A stretch of DNA of 64,000 bases, taken from assembly GCF_015354055.1 (NCBI RefSeq), contig NZ_JACHTM010000001.1, positions 496,001 through 560,000 on the forward strand, in the 5' to 3' direction. The position numbers were made by a program, and so were the translations under genes. Shown piece after piece: positions 1-16,483 of this stretch. Under the pieces are notes generated by a model. It did not search any database. It had not been told where the DNA came from and saw only the letters and a list, made by a program, of their open reading frames with translations. Numbering within the stretch: position 1 is the first letter of the stretch; the number at the start of each line of letters is the position of its first letter. The stretch is from Thermaurantiacus tibetensis (GTDB lineage: Bacteria; Pseudomonadota; Alphaproteobacteria; Sphingomonadales; Sphingomonadaceae).

Positions 1-1319
1 GTCGCCACTCCTGCTGCAGCCGCCGGCACGTCGCTGCGGCTCATGTGGACCTTGAGCGCAAGCCCGGCTGCGCCCATGAAGAGCAGGGCCTCGCCCGCGA
101 AGACGATGGCGAAGGCCGCGGCATCGTCGCCAAGCAGGGTGCGCCCGGCGTCAACGCCGGCTGCGCCGACCAGCCCGCCGAGCGCGAAGGCGACCGCCTG
201 GGCCGCCCCCCAGAGGCCCATGCGGATTCCCTCGCGGCCGGGCCCCTCGATTCCGGCGAGATCCATCATCGCAGCGATGGCGGCCACCGCGAACATGCCA
301 TTGCCGAAGCCGAGGAGGGCGGCGGTGGCGCGGAGCGGAAAGCCCTCGCCCATGCGCGCGCCGAGTGCGAGGAGCGCCAGCGCGCCCGCCGAGAGGAGGC
401 AGCCCGCCACCACGAGCGCCCGGCTGCCGCCGGGAAGGCGGGCGGCGAGCCAGCGCCCGGCGAGCCCCACCGTCAGCATGCCGGCGAGCGTCGCCCCGTG
501 CTGGATTGAGGAGAGCCGGGTCGACTCGCCCGGCGAGAAGCCGAAGACGAGGCCTGCGAAGGGCTCGAGGATGACATCCTGCATCGCGTAGGCGAGCATC
601 GAGACGAGGACGAACAGGGTGAAGCCGCGCACGCGGGCATCTCCCCAGATGGCCTGGAGCCCCTCGGCGAAGGATTCCGGCCCGCGCTCGGGCGCCACCG
701 GGGGCCCCTCGGCTACGCCCCGGGTGGCAAGGACGGTCACGCCAAGCGCAACCGCGCAGATGGTGCCGGCCACCATCGCCAGCCGCTCGGGCGAAAACGG
801 GTCGATGAAGCCGCCGGCGACCCCTGCCGTGACCGCGATGCCGGCCACCATCATGATCCAGCAGGTGGCCGCCGCGAGCGGCCGGCGGCCCGGCTCCACC
901 CGGCTGGCGAGCAGCGCGAGGAGCGAGGTGCCCGCCGCGCCCACCCCGGCGCCGATCATGGCGAAGCCGAGGCCGGCTGCGAGGAGGCCCGCCACGCGAT
1001 AGGCCTCCATCACGAAGACGGCGTTGGTTGCCGTCAGCGCACCCAGCGCCAAGAGCGCCATGCCGCCCAGGATGAAGCGCTTGCGGCTTCCGCCCTGGTC
1101 GGAGGCATGGCCGAAGCCCGGCCGCGAGAGCTGCACGGCATAGTGCCAGGCGATGAGCGCCGCCGGCAGCACCGCGGGAAGCGCATATTCCACCACCATG
1201 ATGCGGTTGAGCATGGAGGTGACGAGCATGACGATCCCGCCGAGCGCCGCCTGGACGAGGCCGAGACGCAGGATCCCGGGAAGGCCGAGCGGCGGCAGCG
1301 GCGGGCGCGGCCGGCTCAT
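1..1319 (-). CDS. PucC/Bch2-family (BCD) transporter, partial
   Basis: An inner-membrane protein of the PucC/LhaA branch of the major facilitator superfamily, thought to handle bacteriochlorophyll during light-harvesting complex assembly. The frame is open from ATG at 1319 to the window edge (439 codons) without a stop, so the 3' end is missing. It is a run of hydrophobic segments with the MFS loop 'RPGFGHASDQGGSRKR' early in the protein, as in LhaA at 13609-15036 (IGHKSDTHRS at the same place). Its ATG overlaps the bchG stop (ATGA), so it is translated from the bchG message. In other PGCs the gene beside bchG is the orf428/bch2 PucC homologue, usually followed by bchP, which would lie to the left of the window. 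The family is clear; the transported molecule is not shown by sequence. Confidence 0.85.
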   Translation of the reverse strand, partial: MSRPRPPLPPLGLPGILRLGLVQAALGGIVMLVTSMLNRIMVVEYALPAVLPAALIAWHYAVQLSRPGFGHASDQGGSRKRFILGGMALLALGALTATNAVFVMEAYRVAGLLAAGLGFAMIGAGVGAAGTSLLALLASRVEPGRRPLAAATCWIMMVAGIAVTAGVAGGFIDPFSPERLAMVAGTICAVALGVTVLATRGVAEGPPVAPERGPESFAEGLQAIWGDARVRGFTLFVLVSMLAYAMQDVILEPFAGLVFGFSPGESTRLSSIQHGATLAGMLTVGLAGRWLAARLPGGSRALVVAGCLLSAGALALLALGARMGEGFPLRATAALLGFGNGMFAVAAIAAMMDLAGIEGPGREGIRMGLWGAAQAVAFALGGLVGAAGVDAGRTLLGDDAAAFAIVFAGEALLFMGAAGLALKVHMSRSDVPAAAAGVA

Positions 1320-2230
1320 GCGAGGCTCCCGACGCCGATCGCCGAGACCAGCATGCCGAGCACGTAGGTCATGATTCCCGTCCCGTTGTACCAGGGCGCC
1401 CTGCCGGCCGGGTCGGCAAGCAGGCGGCGCATGAAGGCGAGCTGGAGGAGAAGGCCGCCTCCGACGAGCGCGGCGTGGACCGGCAGGCCCCAGCTCCACA
1501 GCAGCAGGGTGACCGGCACCTGCGGCACCGCCATGGTGAGGCACGCAACCCGGGCCGCGCGCGCGGGCCCCAGCATGACCGGAAGGGTCCGCAGGCCCAT
1601 CTGCCGGTCGCCCTCGATCGCCTTGAAGTCGTTGAGCACCATGATGCCGTGCGCCCCCAGGCTCCAGAGCAGCACGAGGAGCAGCACCTTCGAATCGGGC
1701 ATGCCCCCCACCATGACGGCGGCGCCCGTGAACCAGGTGAGCCCCTCGTAGGCGAAGCCGCAGGCCGCAGGGCCCCAGAGGCCGCTCGCCTTCAGCCGCG
1801 GCCAGGGCGTGGAGTAGATCCAGGCAAGCAGCAGCCCGAGGCAGGTGGCCGCCAGCACCACCGGCGCGATGAGGGCGGCGACGGCGAGCGAGACGAACGA
1901 CCCGGCAATCGCGATCCAGAGGCCCCACCGGCCGGGAATGCGGCCGGAGGGAATGGGCCGGCCGGGCTCGTTGATGGCGTCCACCTCGCGGTCGAACCAG
2001 TCGTTGATGGCCTGGCTGGTGCCGCAGACGAGGGGCCCGGCAAGGAGCACGCCGGCGACGAGGAACGGCCAGCGCTCGGCAAGCGGAACGCCTGAGGAGA
2101 GCACCCCGCACATGAACGCCCACATGGGCGGAAACCAGGTGACCGGCTTCAGCAGCTCGAGGACGTCGCGCGGGCGCGGGACCGCTCCCCGCCGCACCAC
2201 TCCGAGGCCCGCATCTCCCGCTCGTGCCAT
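1316..2230 (-). CDS. bchG: bacteriochlorophyll synthase (chlorophyll synthase) BchG
   Basis: Esterifies bacteriochlorophyllide a with geranylgeranyl or phytyl diphosphate in the membrane, the last assembly step of the pigment. At 304 residues it has the usual family length and the UbiA prenyltransferase layout. The first Asp-rich motif, N76-D77-xx-D80-xxx-D84 (NDWFDREVD), is followed by NEPGRPIPSG, and multiple hydrophobic helices follow. The N-terminal block LLKPVTWFPPMW is typical of BchG. The ATG at 2230 is taken as start; an in-frame GTG about ten codons later is possible because the promoter lies very close (2238-2279). It is first in a unit with the PucC-like gene, which overlaps its stop codon. 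Confidence 0.95.
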   Translation of the reverse strand: MARAGDAGLGVVRRGAVPRPRDVLELLKPVTWFPPMWAFMCGVLSSGVPLAERWPFLVAGVLLAGPLVCGTSQAINDWFDREVDAINEPGRPIPSGRIPGRWGLWIAIAGSFVSLAVAALIAPVVLAATCLGLLLAWIYSTPWPRLKASGLWGPAACGFAYEGLTWFTGAAVMVGGMPDSKVLLLVLLWSLGAHGIMVLNDFKAIEGDRQMGLRTLPVMLGPARAARVACLTMAVPQVPVTLLLWSWGLPVHAALVGGGLLLQLAFMRRLLADPAGRAPWYNGTGIMTYVLGMLVSAIGVGSLA

Positions 2231-2237
2231 GGCGCGG

Positions 2238-2279
2238 AGACTAGGCGGGGCGGCGCGCCAGCGTCAACCTTTGTTGACA
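2238..2279 (-). promoter_or_regulatory. bchG promoter with PpsR-type operator
   Basis: Bases 2262-2279 read TGTCAACAAAGGTTGACG on the minus strand, an inverted repeat of the TGT-N12-ACA class bound by PpsR/CrtJ (last triplet ACG instead of ACA). The right half supplies a -35-like TTGACG; 18 bases further is TAGTCT (2243-2238), a plausible -10. It lies between the end of ppsR and the start of bchG and points at bchG. The start codon would be only a few bases after the transcription start, so the leader is very short or the bchG start is slightly downstream. Binding is inferred from the motif only. Confidence 0.6.
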
Positions 2280-2337
2280 GTGGAAGATGTCGCGGGGCGC
2301 AGACGGAACCCGTCCCTGCCTCTTCGCGGCACCCCGC

Positions 2338-3750
2338 TCAGCTCTTCGGGCCCTCGCCGTCCGGGTCGCGGGCGAGGCCGTGGCGGTGCAGCTTGAGGTA
2401 GAGGCCCTGCCGCGACAGGCCGAGGATTTCCGCGGCCGAGGCGCGGTTGTTGTCGGCGCACTTGAGCGCCGCCTCGATGCACAGCCGCTCGATGAGATCG
2501 GTCGATTCGCGGACGATGTCCTTGAGCGTCATGCGCCCGACGAGCTCGGTGAGCTCCTCGACCGAGCGCGGCGAGGCCATCTCGGCGGTGATTCGCGCTC
2601 GGTCGGTGATGCGGGGGCGGAGCGTGAAGCCGCCCACCTTGCCCCGGTGCTCGTCGACGAGGACGGCCGAGATCTCGACGTCCACCGGCTCGCCGAACCG
2701 CGGGCGAACGATGGTGGCGAGGTTGCGCACGGCGCCGTGCTCGGCGAGCTGGGAGGCGAGGACGTTCGCGTCGATCCCCGGGCGCCCGACGAAGCGGGCG
2801 AGCGGGAGGCCTGCCACGTCCTCGCGCCGGGCGTGGCCGACGAGTTCGAGGAAGGCGCCGTTGGCGTCGACGATGCGGAGCGCGCCGTCGGTCACGACAA
2901 AGGGGTCGGGCACCCGCTCGAGCACCGTCTCGAGGTCGGCCTCGCTCGAACCGACGTCCCCGAAGCGGAGCAGCAGGTAGGCGGTGCCGCCCTGGCGGAA
3001 CAGCGTACCCGAGATCCGGACCTCCGCGTTGCTGCCGGCGATCCGGACCCTGGCCGGGGGTGCATCGTCGGTCGCACCGAGTGCGCCAAGGAAGCCGAGC
3101 AGCGTCTCGCGGTCGCCGGGCTCGACGAGGGAGGCGATCTGCCGGCCGACGAGGTCGCTGCGGCCGAGCAGCCGCTCGGCTGCCGGGTTGGCCTCGAGGA
3201 TGGTGCGTGCGCTGGCGTCGAGAACGAGGACCGGCTCGCGCGAGAGGCCGAAGAGCAGGCGGTAGCGGGACTCGGTCTGCCGGGCGCGGAGCCGCTCCCG
3301 CTCGATCGCCTGCTGAGCCTGGATCAGCCGCTGCTGGAGCGCGGCGGCCGCGCGGTCGTCGCGGCCGACGGCGATGGTGCCCCGCCCGGGCCCCGCGGAG
3401 ACCGCGAGGAAGCGCATGGGGATCTCGCCGCGCGCGGTCTTCTGGTTCAGCTGGCGCCACGGCCCCGCCGGGCCGGGGGCCGGGTCTGCCAGGAGTTCGG
3501 CCACCTTGTGCCGGCTGTCGGGCAGCACCGTCTCCTCCCAGCGCCGGCCGAGCCACTCGGCAGCGCCGTCCTCCGCAAGCTCGGGCGAGCCGATCGCCAT
3601 GTCGCGGATGACGCCGGCCTCGTCGACGACGAGGGCAACGTCGCTTGCCGCGGCAATGACCGAGGCGACCAGATGCGAGGGCATGCCACCGAACGACCCG
3701 TCGGGCGCGCGGAAGGGAACGGGTTCCGGCGAGGGGGTCTGGGCATCCAT
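2338..3750 (-). CDS. ppsR: transcriptional repressor PpsR/CrtJ
   Basis: Redox- and antirepressor-controlled repressor of photosynthesis genes; it binds TGT-N12-ACA boxes, of which several occur in this window. The 470-residue protein has an N-terminal PAS-like region, a glutamine-rich coiled segment (about 140-160: LQQRLIQAQQAIERE), two further PAS domains and a C-terminal Fis-type helix-turn-helix (about 424-460, ending SRQGLYLKLHRHGL). The only cysteines are C424 and C431, both in or next to the HTH. C424 matches the redox-active C424 of Rhodobacter PpsR, but there is no cysteine equivalent to C251 in the PAS linker, so the classical intramolecular disulfide cannot form. It is transcribed on the minus strand downstream of ppaA, about 35 bases from the ppaA stop. 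Confidence 0.95.
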   Translation of the reverse strand: MDAQTPSPEPVPFRAPDGSFGGMPSHLVASVIAAASDVALVVDEAGVIRDMAIGSPELAEDGAAEWLGRRWEETVLPDSRHKVAELLADPAPGPAGPWRQLNQKTARGEIPMRFLAVSAGPGRGTIAVGRDDRAAAALQQRLIQAQQAIERERLRARQTESRYRLLFGLSREPVLVLDASARTILEANPAAERLLGRSDLVGRQIASLVEPGDRETLLGFLGALGATDDAPPARVRIAGSNAEVRISGTLFRQGGTAYLLLRFGDVGSSEADLETVLERVPDPFVVTDGALRIVDANGAFLELVGHARREDVAGLPLARFVGRPGIDANVLASQLAEHGAVRNLATIVRPRFGEPVDVEISAVLVDEHRGKVGGFTLRPRITDRARITAEMASPRSVEELTELVGRMTLKDIVRESTDLIERLCIEAALKCADNNRASAAEILGLSRQGLYLKLHRHGLARDPDGEGPKS

Positions 3751-3785
3751 CCGAATCTGTCTTATCTCCCGCGGCCGCAGCCGCT

Positions 3786-4751
3786 TCAGGCGGTACCTGC
3801 TCCTGCTGCAAAATTGCCTGCGCCGACAAGGGCCTCCGCCTTTGCGACTGCCGCTCGCGCGTCGGGAGCCGTCGCATCGGCACCGACGAGAAACGCAAGC
3901 TCCGGCCGCTCGGCAAGCAGAACGCCCCCCACCATGACGAGGAGGGCGGGATTGCGCGAGGCGTCGCGCAGCGCCTCGATGAGGTCGGGCAGCATCTCGA
4001 CCTGACGGTCCTGCGTGACCGTCAGGCCAACGAGGTCATAGGCAGTCGCCGCCACGTCCGCGCACAGCGTGTCGCGCTCCGAGTCGAGGCAGCAGCAGGC
4101 GTCCCACCCCGAGGCACGGAAATATTCGGTGACAAGGAGGGCACCGAAACGGTGGTCATCCCCCGGCAGCGCTGCGAACAGCGCACGCCGGCGCCCGGCC
4201 GTCGCGCGGGCGCGGGTCATGAGGCGGCCGGCGATCTCGTGGGTCAGCTCCTGCAGGCGCCACAGGCCCATCGTCACGTCCACGAAGTCGCAGCGGTCCC
4301 GTTCCCAGAGGCTGCCGAGCTCTCGCGCGGCAGGCGCGAGCAGGTCGACGAGGACGGCACCGGCCGGGACGCCCCGAGCCAGGACCGACTCGACGTCAGC
4401 GAGGAGATCGACGACATCGCGGTCGATCGCAGCCAGCGCGAAGCGGGCCACCTCCTCCGCAGCGATCGGCTCGACTGCCGCGGTGGCATCGCCCGCGTCT
4501 CCACCCCTCGCGGCCGTGCCGCCCGCGATGGCCTGCGGGTCGCGGGCCGGGGATGCCGCCGCTGCAGCGTCGGCGAGATGCGTGACGAGGAGCCGCGGGA
4601 TGATCTCCGACTCGATGATGGTGGCGAGGTTCGCCGGCTGGATCTCGCCATGCGTGCGCCGAAGCCGTCGCAAGCCGAAGTCCCGAAGTGTCGGAAAGCG
4701 CTGCAGCAGACCCTCGAGGCTGAGCGCCAGGCTGATCCCGACCGTCGTCAT
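3786..4751 (-). CDS. ppaA: PpaA/AerR-type cobalamin-binding antirepressor
   Basis: Partner and antagonist of PpsR/CrtJ. AerR/PpaA proteins carry a B12/haem-binding SCHIC-type domain and modulate repressor activity in response to light or oxygen. The central and C-terminal part has the family signature around PGDDHRFGALLVTEYF (the His is the likely cobalamin ligand), then an unusual CCC triplet (SGWDACCCLDSE), and a glycine-rich VMVGGVLL strand. The ATG at 4751 is chosen because GGGAGGA lies just upstream; an in-frame ATG 39 codons earlier lies in a low-complexity stretch and is less likely. It is 321 residues long and located directly upstream of ppsR on the same strand, as in Rhodobacter and sphingomonads. 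Its promoter is shared back to back with bchF. Confidence 0.88.
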   Translation of the reverse strand: MTTVGISLALSLEGLLQRFPTLRDFGLRRLRRTHGEIQPANLATIIESEIIPRLLVTHLADAAAAASPARDPQAIAGGTAARGGDAGDATAAVEPIAAEEVARFALAAIDRDVVDLLADVESVLARGVPAGAVLVDLLAPAARELGSLWERDRCDFVDVTMGLWRLQELTHEIAGRLMTRARATAGRRRALFAALPGDDHRFGALLVTEYFRASGWDACCCLDSERDTLCADVAATAYDLVGLTVTQDRQVEMLPDLIEALRDASRNPALLVMVGGVLLAERPELAFLVGADATAPDARAAVAKAEALVGAGNFAAGAGTA

Positions 4752-4969
4752 CACGGTCCTCCCGTCAGAGCTGGGCACGGGCACTCCCCCGCCCGCGGGT
4801 GGCGCGCCGTTCTCCCGCGGCGACTCCCCACCACATTCGAGCCTATTCACCGTCAGGACGGATTTCAATCGCGCGCTCCGCTCTCCCGGCCTGCTGGCCC
4901 ACCTCCCGCCCCCTTGCGATGGTGCGGCGAGGCGATGCGCCCGCCCGCGTCATCTCGCCACAGCGTCAA

Positions 4970-5020
4970 CTTATATGAGCGTCAAGTTTCGTTGACAATC
5001 GGGATTCCGGTCCTTAGGCT
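4970..5020. promoter_or_regulatory. overlapping divergent ppaA/bchF promoters with PpsR operator
   Basis: Plus strand (bchF): TTGACA at 4992-4997, a 17-base spacer and TAGGCT at 5015-5020. Minus strand (ppaA): TTGTCA at 4998-4993, a 17-base spacer and TATAAG at 4975-4970. The two -35 boxes overlap on opposite strands. Bases 4980-4997 read TGTCAACGAAACTTGACG on the minus strand, a PpsR-type TGT-N12-ACG box that covers the -35 of both promoters. A further half site GCGTCAAC lies at 4963-4970. One bound repressor could therefore shut both directions. The motif geometry is directly visible; binding is inferred. Confidence 0.7.
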
Positions 5021-5051
5021 CCAGCGAGGAATGGAGGGCCCGGGAAGGGAA

Positions 5052-12904
<7,853 letters not shown>

Positions 12905-12905
<1 letters not shown>

Positions 12906-13609
12906 TGGCGAGCCGCGCCGACATCGCGCCGAGCTACCTCGCGGTCCGCGACCGGCTGCACGACTATTTCGACCGCACCGCGCACCGCCAGTGGGTGGAC
13001 CTGACCTCGGATGCGCCGGTCTCGCGCATCCGCGCCACTGTCCGCGCCGGCCGCGACGAGATGCGCGCGACGCTTCTCTCCTGGTTGCCGCAGGACATGA
13101 ACGGCCTTCGCCTCCTCGATGCCGGCTGCGGAACGGGCGCGCTCGCCGTCGAGGCCGCGCGCCGGGGAGCGGAGGTGGTGGGCGTGGACCTCTCGCCCGG
13201 GCTCGTGGCCATCGCCCGCGCGCGCGCGCCGGCAGCGCTTGCCGGGCGGCTGCGCTTCGAGGCGGGTGACATGCTGGTGGGCGACTTCGGCAGCTTCGAC
13301 CATGTCGTCGCCATGGATTCGCTCATCCACTACCCCCTGGCCGACATCGCACGCGCGCTTGCCGCGCTTGCCGAGCGGACCCGCGCCTCCATCCTCTTCA
13401 CCTTCGCGCCCCGGACTCCGCTTCTCGCCGCCATGCACGCGGTGGGCAGGCTGTTTCCGCGGTCCGACCGGTCGCCGATGATCGCGCCGGTCGGGAAGGA
13501 GCGGATTCTGCGCGCGCTCGCGCGTCACCCCGGCTGGCGCACGGCACGCACGCGCCTTGTCGCCCGGGGCTTCTACACGAGCCAGGCGCTCGAATGGGTG
13601 CGCGGCTGA
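12905..13609 (+). CDS. bchM: Mg-protoporphyrin IX O-methyltransferase BchM
   Basis: Transfers a methyl group from SAM to the C13 propionate of Mg-protoporphyrin IX, making the substrate for AcsF further down this operon. It is 234 residues. The class I methyltransferase glycine motif LLDAGCGTGALAVEAARRG is near residue 70, the acidic strand end VVGVDLS follows, and FTFAPRTPLL is a family block. It is coupled to bchL (TGATG) and to lhaA (TGATG). Confidence 0.95.
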
Positions 13610-15036
13610 TGGCAGGAACCCGCCTCTTCGACTGGACCGCGGTTGCCACCCGCTTCCTGCCGTTTGCGGATGTCGCAACACCCGAGCTGCCGTTGCCGCG
13701 GATCCTCCGGCTGTCGCTCTTCCAGGTCTCGGTCGGCATGGCGGCCGTGCTGCTGACCGGCACGCTCAACCGGGTGATGATCGTCGAGCTTGGCCTGCCG
13801 GCGGCGCTCGTCGCCCTGATGGTGGCGATACCGCTGCTGTTCGCGCCGGCGCGTGCGCTCATCGGCCACAAGTCCGATACCCACCGCTCGATCCTCGGCT
13901 GGAAGCGCGTGCCCTACATCTGGTTCGGTACGCTTCTGCAGTTCGGCGGGTTCGCCATCCTGCCCTTCGCGCTTCTCGTCATGAGCGGCGATACCCACGG
14001 CCCCGTCATCATCGGCGAGGCGGCGGCCGCCCTGGCCTTCCTGCTGGTCGGGGCGGGCATGCACACCACGCAGACCGCGGGCCTCGCGCTCGCGACCGAC
14101 CTCGCAACCGAGGAGACCCGGCCGCGCCTCGTGGCGCTCCTCTACGTCATGCTGCTCCTTGGCATGATGCTGGCTGCCCTCGTCATCGGCCAGCTGCTCC
14201 AGCCCTTCTCGCCCATCCGCCTCATCCAGGTGATCCAGGGGGTTGCCGCGCTCACCCTCGCGCTCAACCTCGCCGCGCTCTGGAAGCAGGAGGCGCGCAA
14301 CCCGGCGGCCACGTCTCCTTCCGGCGAGCGCCCGCCGTTCCGCGAGAGCTGGCGGGCGCTCCTTGCCGGCGGGCGCGTCGGCCGCCTCCTCTGGGCGGTC
14401 GGCCTGGGTGCTGCTGCCTTCTCGATGCAGGATGTCCTGCTCGAGCCCTATGGCGGCGAAGTGCTGGGCCTCGCGGTCGGCCAGACCACCATGCTGACCG
14501 CGCTCTGGGCGGCCGGCGCGCTGCTCGGTTTCGGCCTTGCCGCCCAGCGCCTCGGCCTCGGTGCCGATCCGCACCGGCTCGCCGGTCTCGGGCTCCTCAT
14601 CGGGATCGGGGCCTTTGCGGCCGTCATCATTTCAGAGCCGCTCCAGTCGGTCACCCTGTTCGGCCTCGGCGCCATGGGCATCGGCCTTGGCGGCGGCCTC
14701 TTCTCCGTCGGCACGCTGACGGCGGCAATGGCGCTCGGCCGCGGCAGCGCCGCCGGCATCGCGCTGGGTGCCTGGGGTGCCGTCCAGGCCACGGCCTCGG
14801 GCCTCGCCGTCGCTCTCGGCGGCGTCCTTCGGGACATCGTCTCCGCGCTCGCCGTCTCCGGCCGGCTCGGCCCGGCGCTGACCGATTCCGGCACCGGCTA
14901 CAGTTTCGTCTGGCATCTCGAGATCGCGCTCCTGTTCGCGGCGCTCGCCGCGCTCGGACCGCTCGCCCGCTGGGTCCGCGAGGACCGGCCCCCCGCCCGC
15001 CCCGGCCGCTTCGGCCTCAGCGAATTCCCCACCTGA
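13609..15036 (+). CDS. lhaA: light-harvesting 1 assembly protein LhaA (PucC family)
   Basis: MFS-like BCD-family membrane protein needed for efficient LH1 assembly, probably by delivering bacteriochlorophyll to the antenna apoproteins. It is 475 residues with about 12 hydrophobic segments; family blocks are GTLNRVMIVELGLPA, HKSDTHRSILGWKRVPYIW, GMHTTQTAGLALATD and FSMQDVLLEPYGGEV. ATG 13609, overlapping the bchM stop, is preferred over ATG 13594 because the same TGATG arrangement joins bchL and bchM. It is a paralogue of the partial gene at the left edge of the window. Confidence 0.92.
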   Translation: MAGTRLFDWTAVATRFLPFADVATPELPLPRILRLSLFQVSVGMAAVLLTGTLNRVMIVELGLPAALVALMVAIPLLFAPARALIGHKSDTHRSILGWKRVPYIWFGTLLQFGGFAILPFALLVMSGDTHGPVIIGEAAAALAFLLVGAGMHTTQTAGLALATDLATEETRPRLVALLYVMLLLGMMLAALVIGQLLQPFSPIRLIQVIQGVAALTLALNLAALWKQEARNPAATSPSGERPPFRESWRALLAGGRVGRLLWAVGLGAAAFSMQDVLLEPYGGEVLGLAVGQTTMLTALWAAGALLGFGLAAQRLGLGADPHRLAGLGLLIGIGAFAAVIISEPLQSVTLFGLGAMGIGLGGGLFSVGTLTAAMALGRGSAAGIALGAWGAVQATASGLAVALGGVLRDIVSALAVSGRLGPALTDSGTGYSFVWHLEIALLFAALAALGPLARWVREDRPPARPGRFGLSEFPT

Positions 15037-15074
15037 ACCCGGAATCCCCCAGGAGGCACCCCAGGAGAACCCCC

Positions 15075-15863
15075 ATGTCCCAGGTCTTCATCGTCGGCGG
15101 TCTCGACGTCGCGGAACTCGTCTTCTACGCCTTCTTCCTCTTCTTCCTCGGGCTGGTCATCTACCTGCGCCGAGAGGACCGGCGGGAAGGCTATCCGCTC
15201 GAGGAAGAGGCAACCGGCGCCATCATCCCGACCGGCGGCTTCCTCCAGAGCGCCCGGCCCAAGAGCTTCTTCCTGCCCCACGGCAAGGGGGTGATCAGCC
15301 CCGACGCCGAGCCCCGGCGGGAGCCGGTCGAGATCCCCGAGACGGTGCGGGCCCACTGGGGCGGTTCGCCCCTCGACCCCGTCGGCAACCCGCTGACGGC
15401 CGGGGTGGGCGCCGGAGCCTTCCAGTCGGCCCGGGCGCATGAGCCCGAGCTCGACATGCATGGCCGGCCGAAGATCGTGCCCATTGGCCTTGCCGAGGGC
15501 TTCCGCGTTGCCGATGGCGAGCCCGACGTCATCGGCTGGCCCGTGGTCGCGGCCGACGGCAAGGTGGCCGGCACCGTCAGCGACCTCTGGGTCGACACTA
15601 CCGACCACCTCGTGCGCTACCTCGCCGTCGCCATTCCCGGCGAGGTCGGCACCAACCCGGCGCTGCTGCCGATGACGATGGCGCTGGTCCGCAAGGGCCG
15701 TGGCGAGATCGAGATGGAGGCGGTCACCGCAGCGCAGTTCGCCGGCGTGCCGCGGCCTCAGAGCCCCACCCAGGTCACCCGCAACGAGGAAGACCGGATC
15801 ACCGCCTACCTCGGCGCCGGCTACCTCTACGCCACGCCGGATCGGGTCGAGCCATGGCTGTGA
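15075..15863 (+). CDS. puhA: photosynthetic reaction centre H subunit
   Basis: Non-pigmented H subunit that caps the LM reaction centre on the cytoplasmic side and guides protons to QB. It is 262 residues. There is one N-terminal membrane helix (about 10-33, ELVFYAFFLFFLGLVIYLRR) and then a large cytoplasmic PRC-barrel domain with GWPVVAADGKVAGTVSDLWVD. The leader contains two purine-rich ribosome sites in tandem (CCCAGGAGG and CCCCAGGAG); the second is at the right distance for ATG 15075, which may serve the high expression this subunit needs. Its end overlaps puhB. Confidence 0.96.
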   Translation: MSQVFIVGGLDVAELVFYAFFLFFLGLVIYLRREDRREGYPLEEEATGAIIPTGGFLQSARPKSFFLPHGKGVISPDAEPRREPVEIPETVRAHWGGSPLDPVGNPLTAGVGAGAFQSARAHEPELDMHGRPKIVPIGLAEGFRVADGEPDVIGWPVVAADGKVAGTVSDLWVDTTDHLVRYLAVAIPGEVGTNPALLPMTMALVRKGRGEIEMEAVTAAQFAGVPRPQSPTQVTRNEEDRITAYLGAGYLYATPDRVEPWL

Positions 15864-16483
15864 CGGAGTATGAGGGCGAGCCGGTTCCGGGCCTTCCGGG
15901 CCGGCTGCCTGCCGGCGAGCGGATCCTCTGGCAGGGCGCGCCCGACTGGAAGCGGCTGGCCGTCTCCGCCTACCATGTGCGCAAGGTGGCGCTCTACTTC
16001 GCCGTGCTCTTGGCCTTCGCGCTCGTCTCCGGCTCGGCGTTCGGCGTGGGCATGACGGTGGCCGCGGGGCTTGCCGCCTGCGGCCTCCTCCTCCTCTTCG
16101 CCTGGCTCATGGCGCGCTCCACCCTCTACACCATCACCAGCCGCCGGGTGGTCATACGCTTCGGCGTGGCCGTGCCCATGTGCGTGAACCTGCCCCTCGT
16201 GGCCATCGAGACCGCCCGGCTCAATGCCGCCCGCGATGGTTCGGGCGACATCGCGCTCGCCCCCGTCCCGGCCGAGCGCGTCGGCTACTTCCTGCTCTGG
16301 CCCCATGTGCGCCCGTGGCGCTTCGCCCGGCCCGAGCCGATGCTGCGCGCGCTCGCCGACGCCCGCGGACCGGCGGAAATCCTCGCGCGTGCCATGGCCG
16401 AGGCGCTGCCGCAGGGCCGCCGGCTGCCGTTCGACCGGCCGACGGCCGATGCGCGGCCTCTGCCCACCGGAGTGCCGGCATGA
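15854..16483 (+). CDS. puhB: photosynthetic complex assembly protein PuhB
   Basis: Membrane-bound PH-domain protein; in Rhodobacter it assists reaction-centre assembly and so indirectly LH1. It is 209 residues. The N-terminal conserved block is GERILWQGAPDWKRLA. Then two membrane helices (about 48-85) and the PH-type segment STLYTITSRRVVIRFGVAV follow. The start overlaps puhA by ten bases and the stop overlaps puhC. Confidence 0.92.
   Translation: MAVTEYEGEPVPGLPGRLPAGERILWQGAPDWKRLAVSAYHVRKVALYFAVLLAFALVSGSAFGVGMTVAAGLAACGLLLLFAWLMARSTLYTITSRRVVIRFGVAVPMCVNLPLVAIETARLNAARDGSGDIALAPVPAERVGYFLLWPHVRPWRFARPEPMLRALADARGPAEILARAMAEALPQGRRLPFDRPTADARPLPTGVPA

Noticed and set aside
4752-4868. Longer ppaA start at 4868
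   Set aside because: The added 39 residues are low complexity, while ATG 4751 has a good ribosome site.
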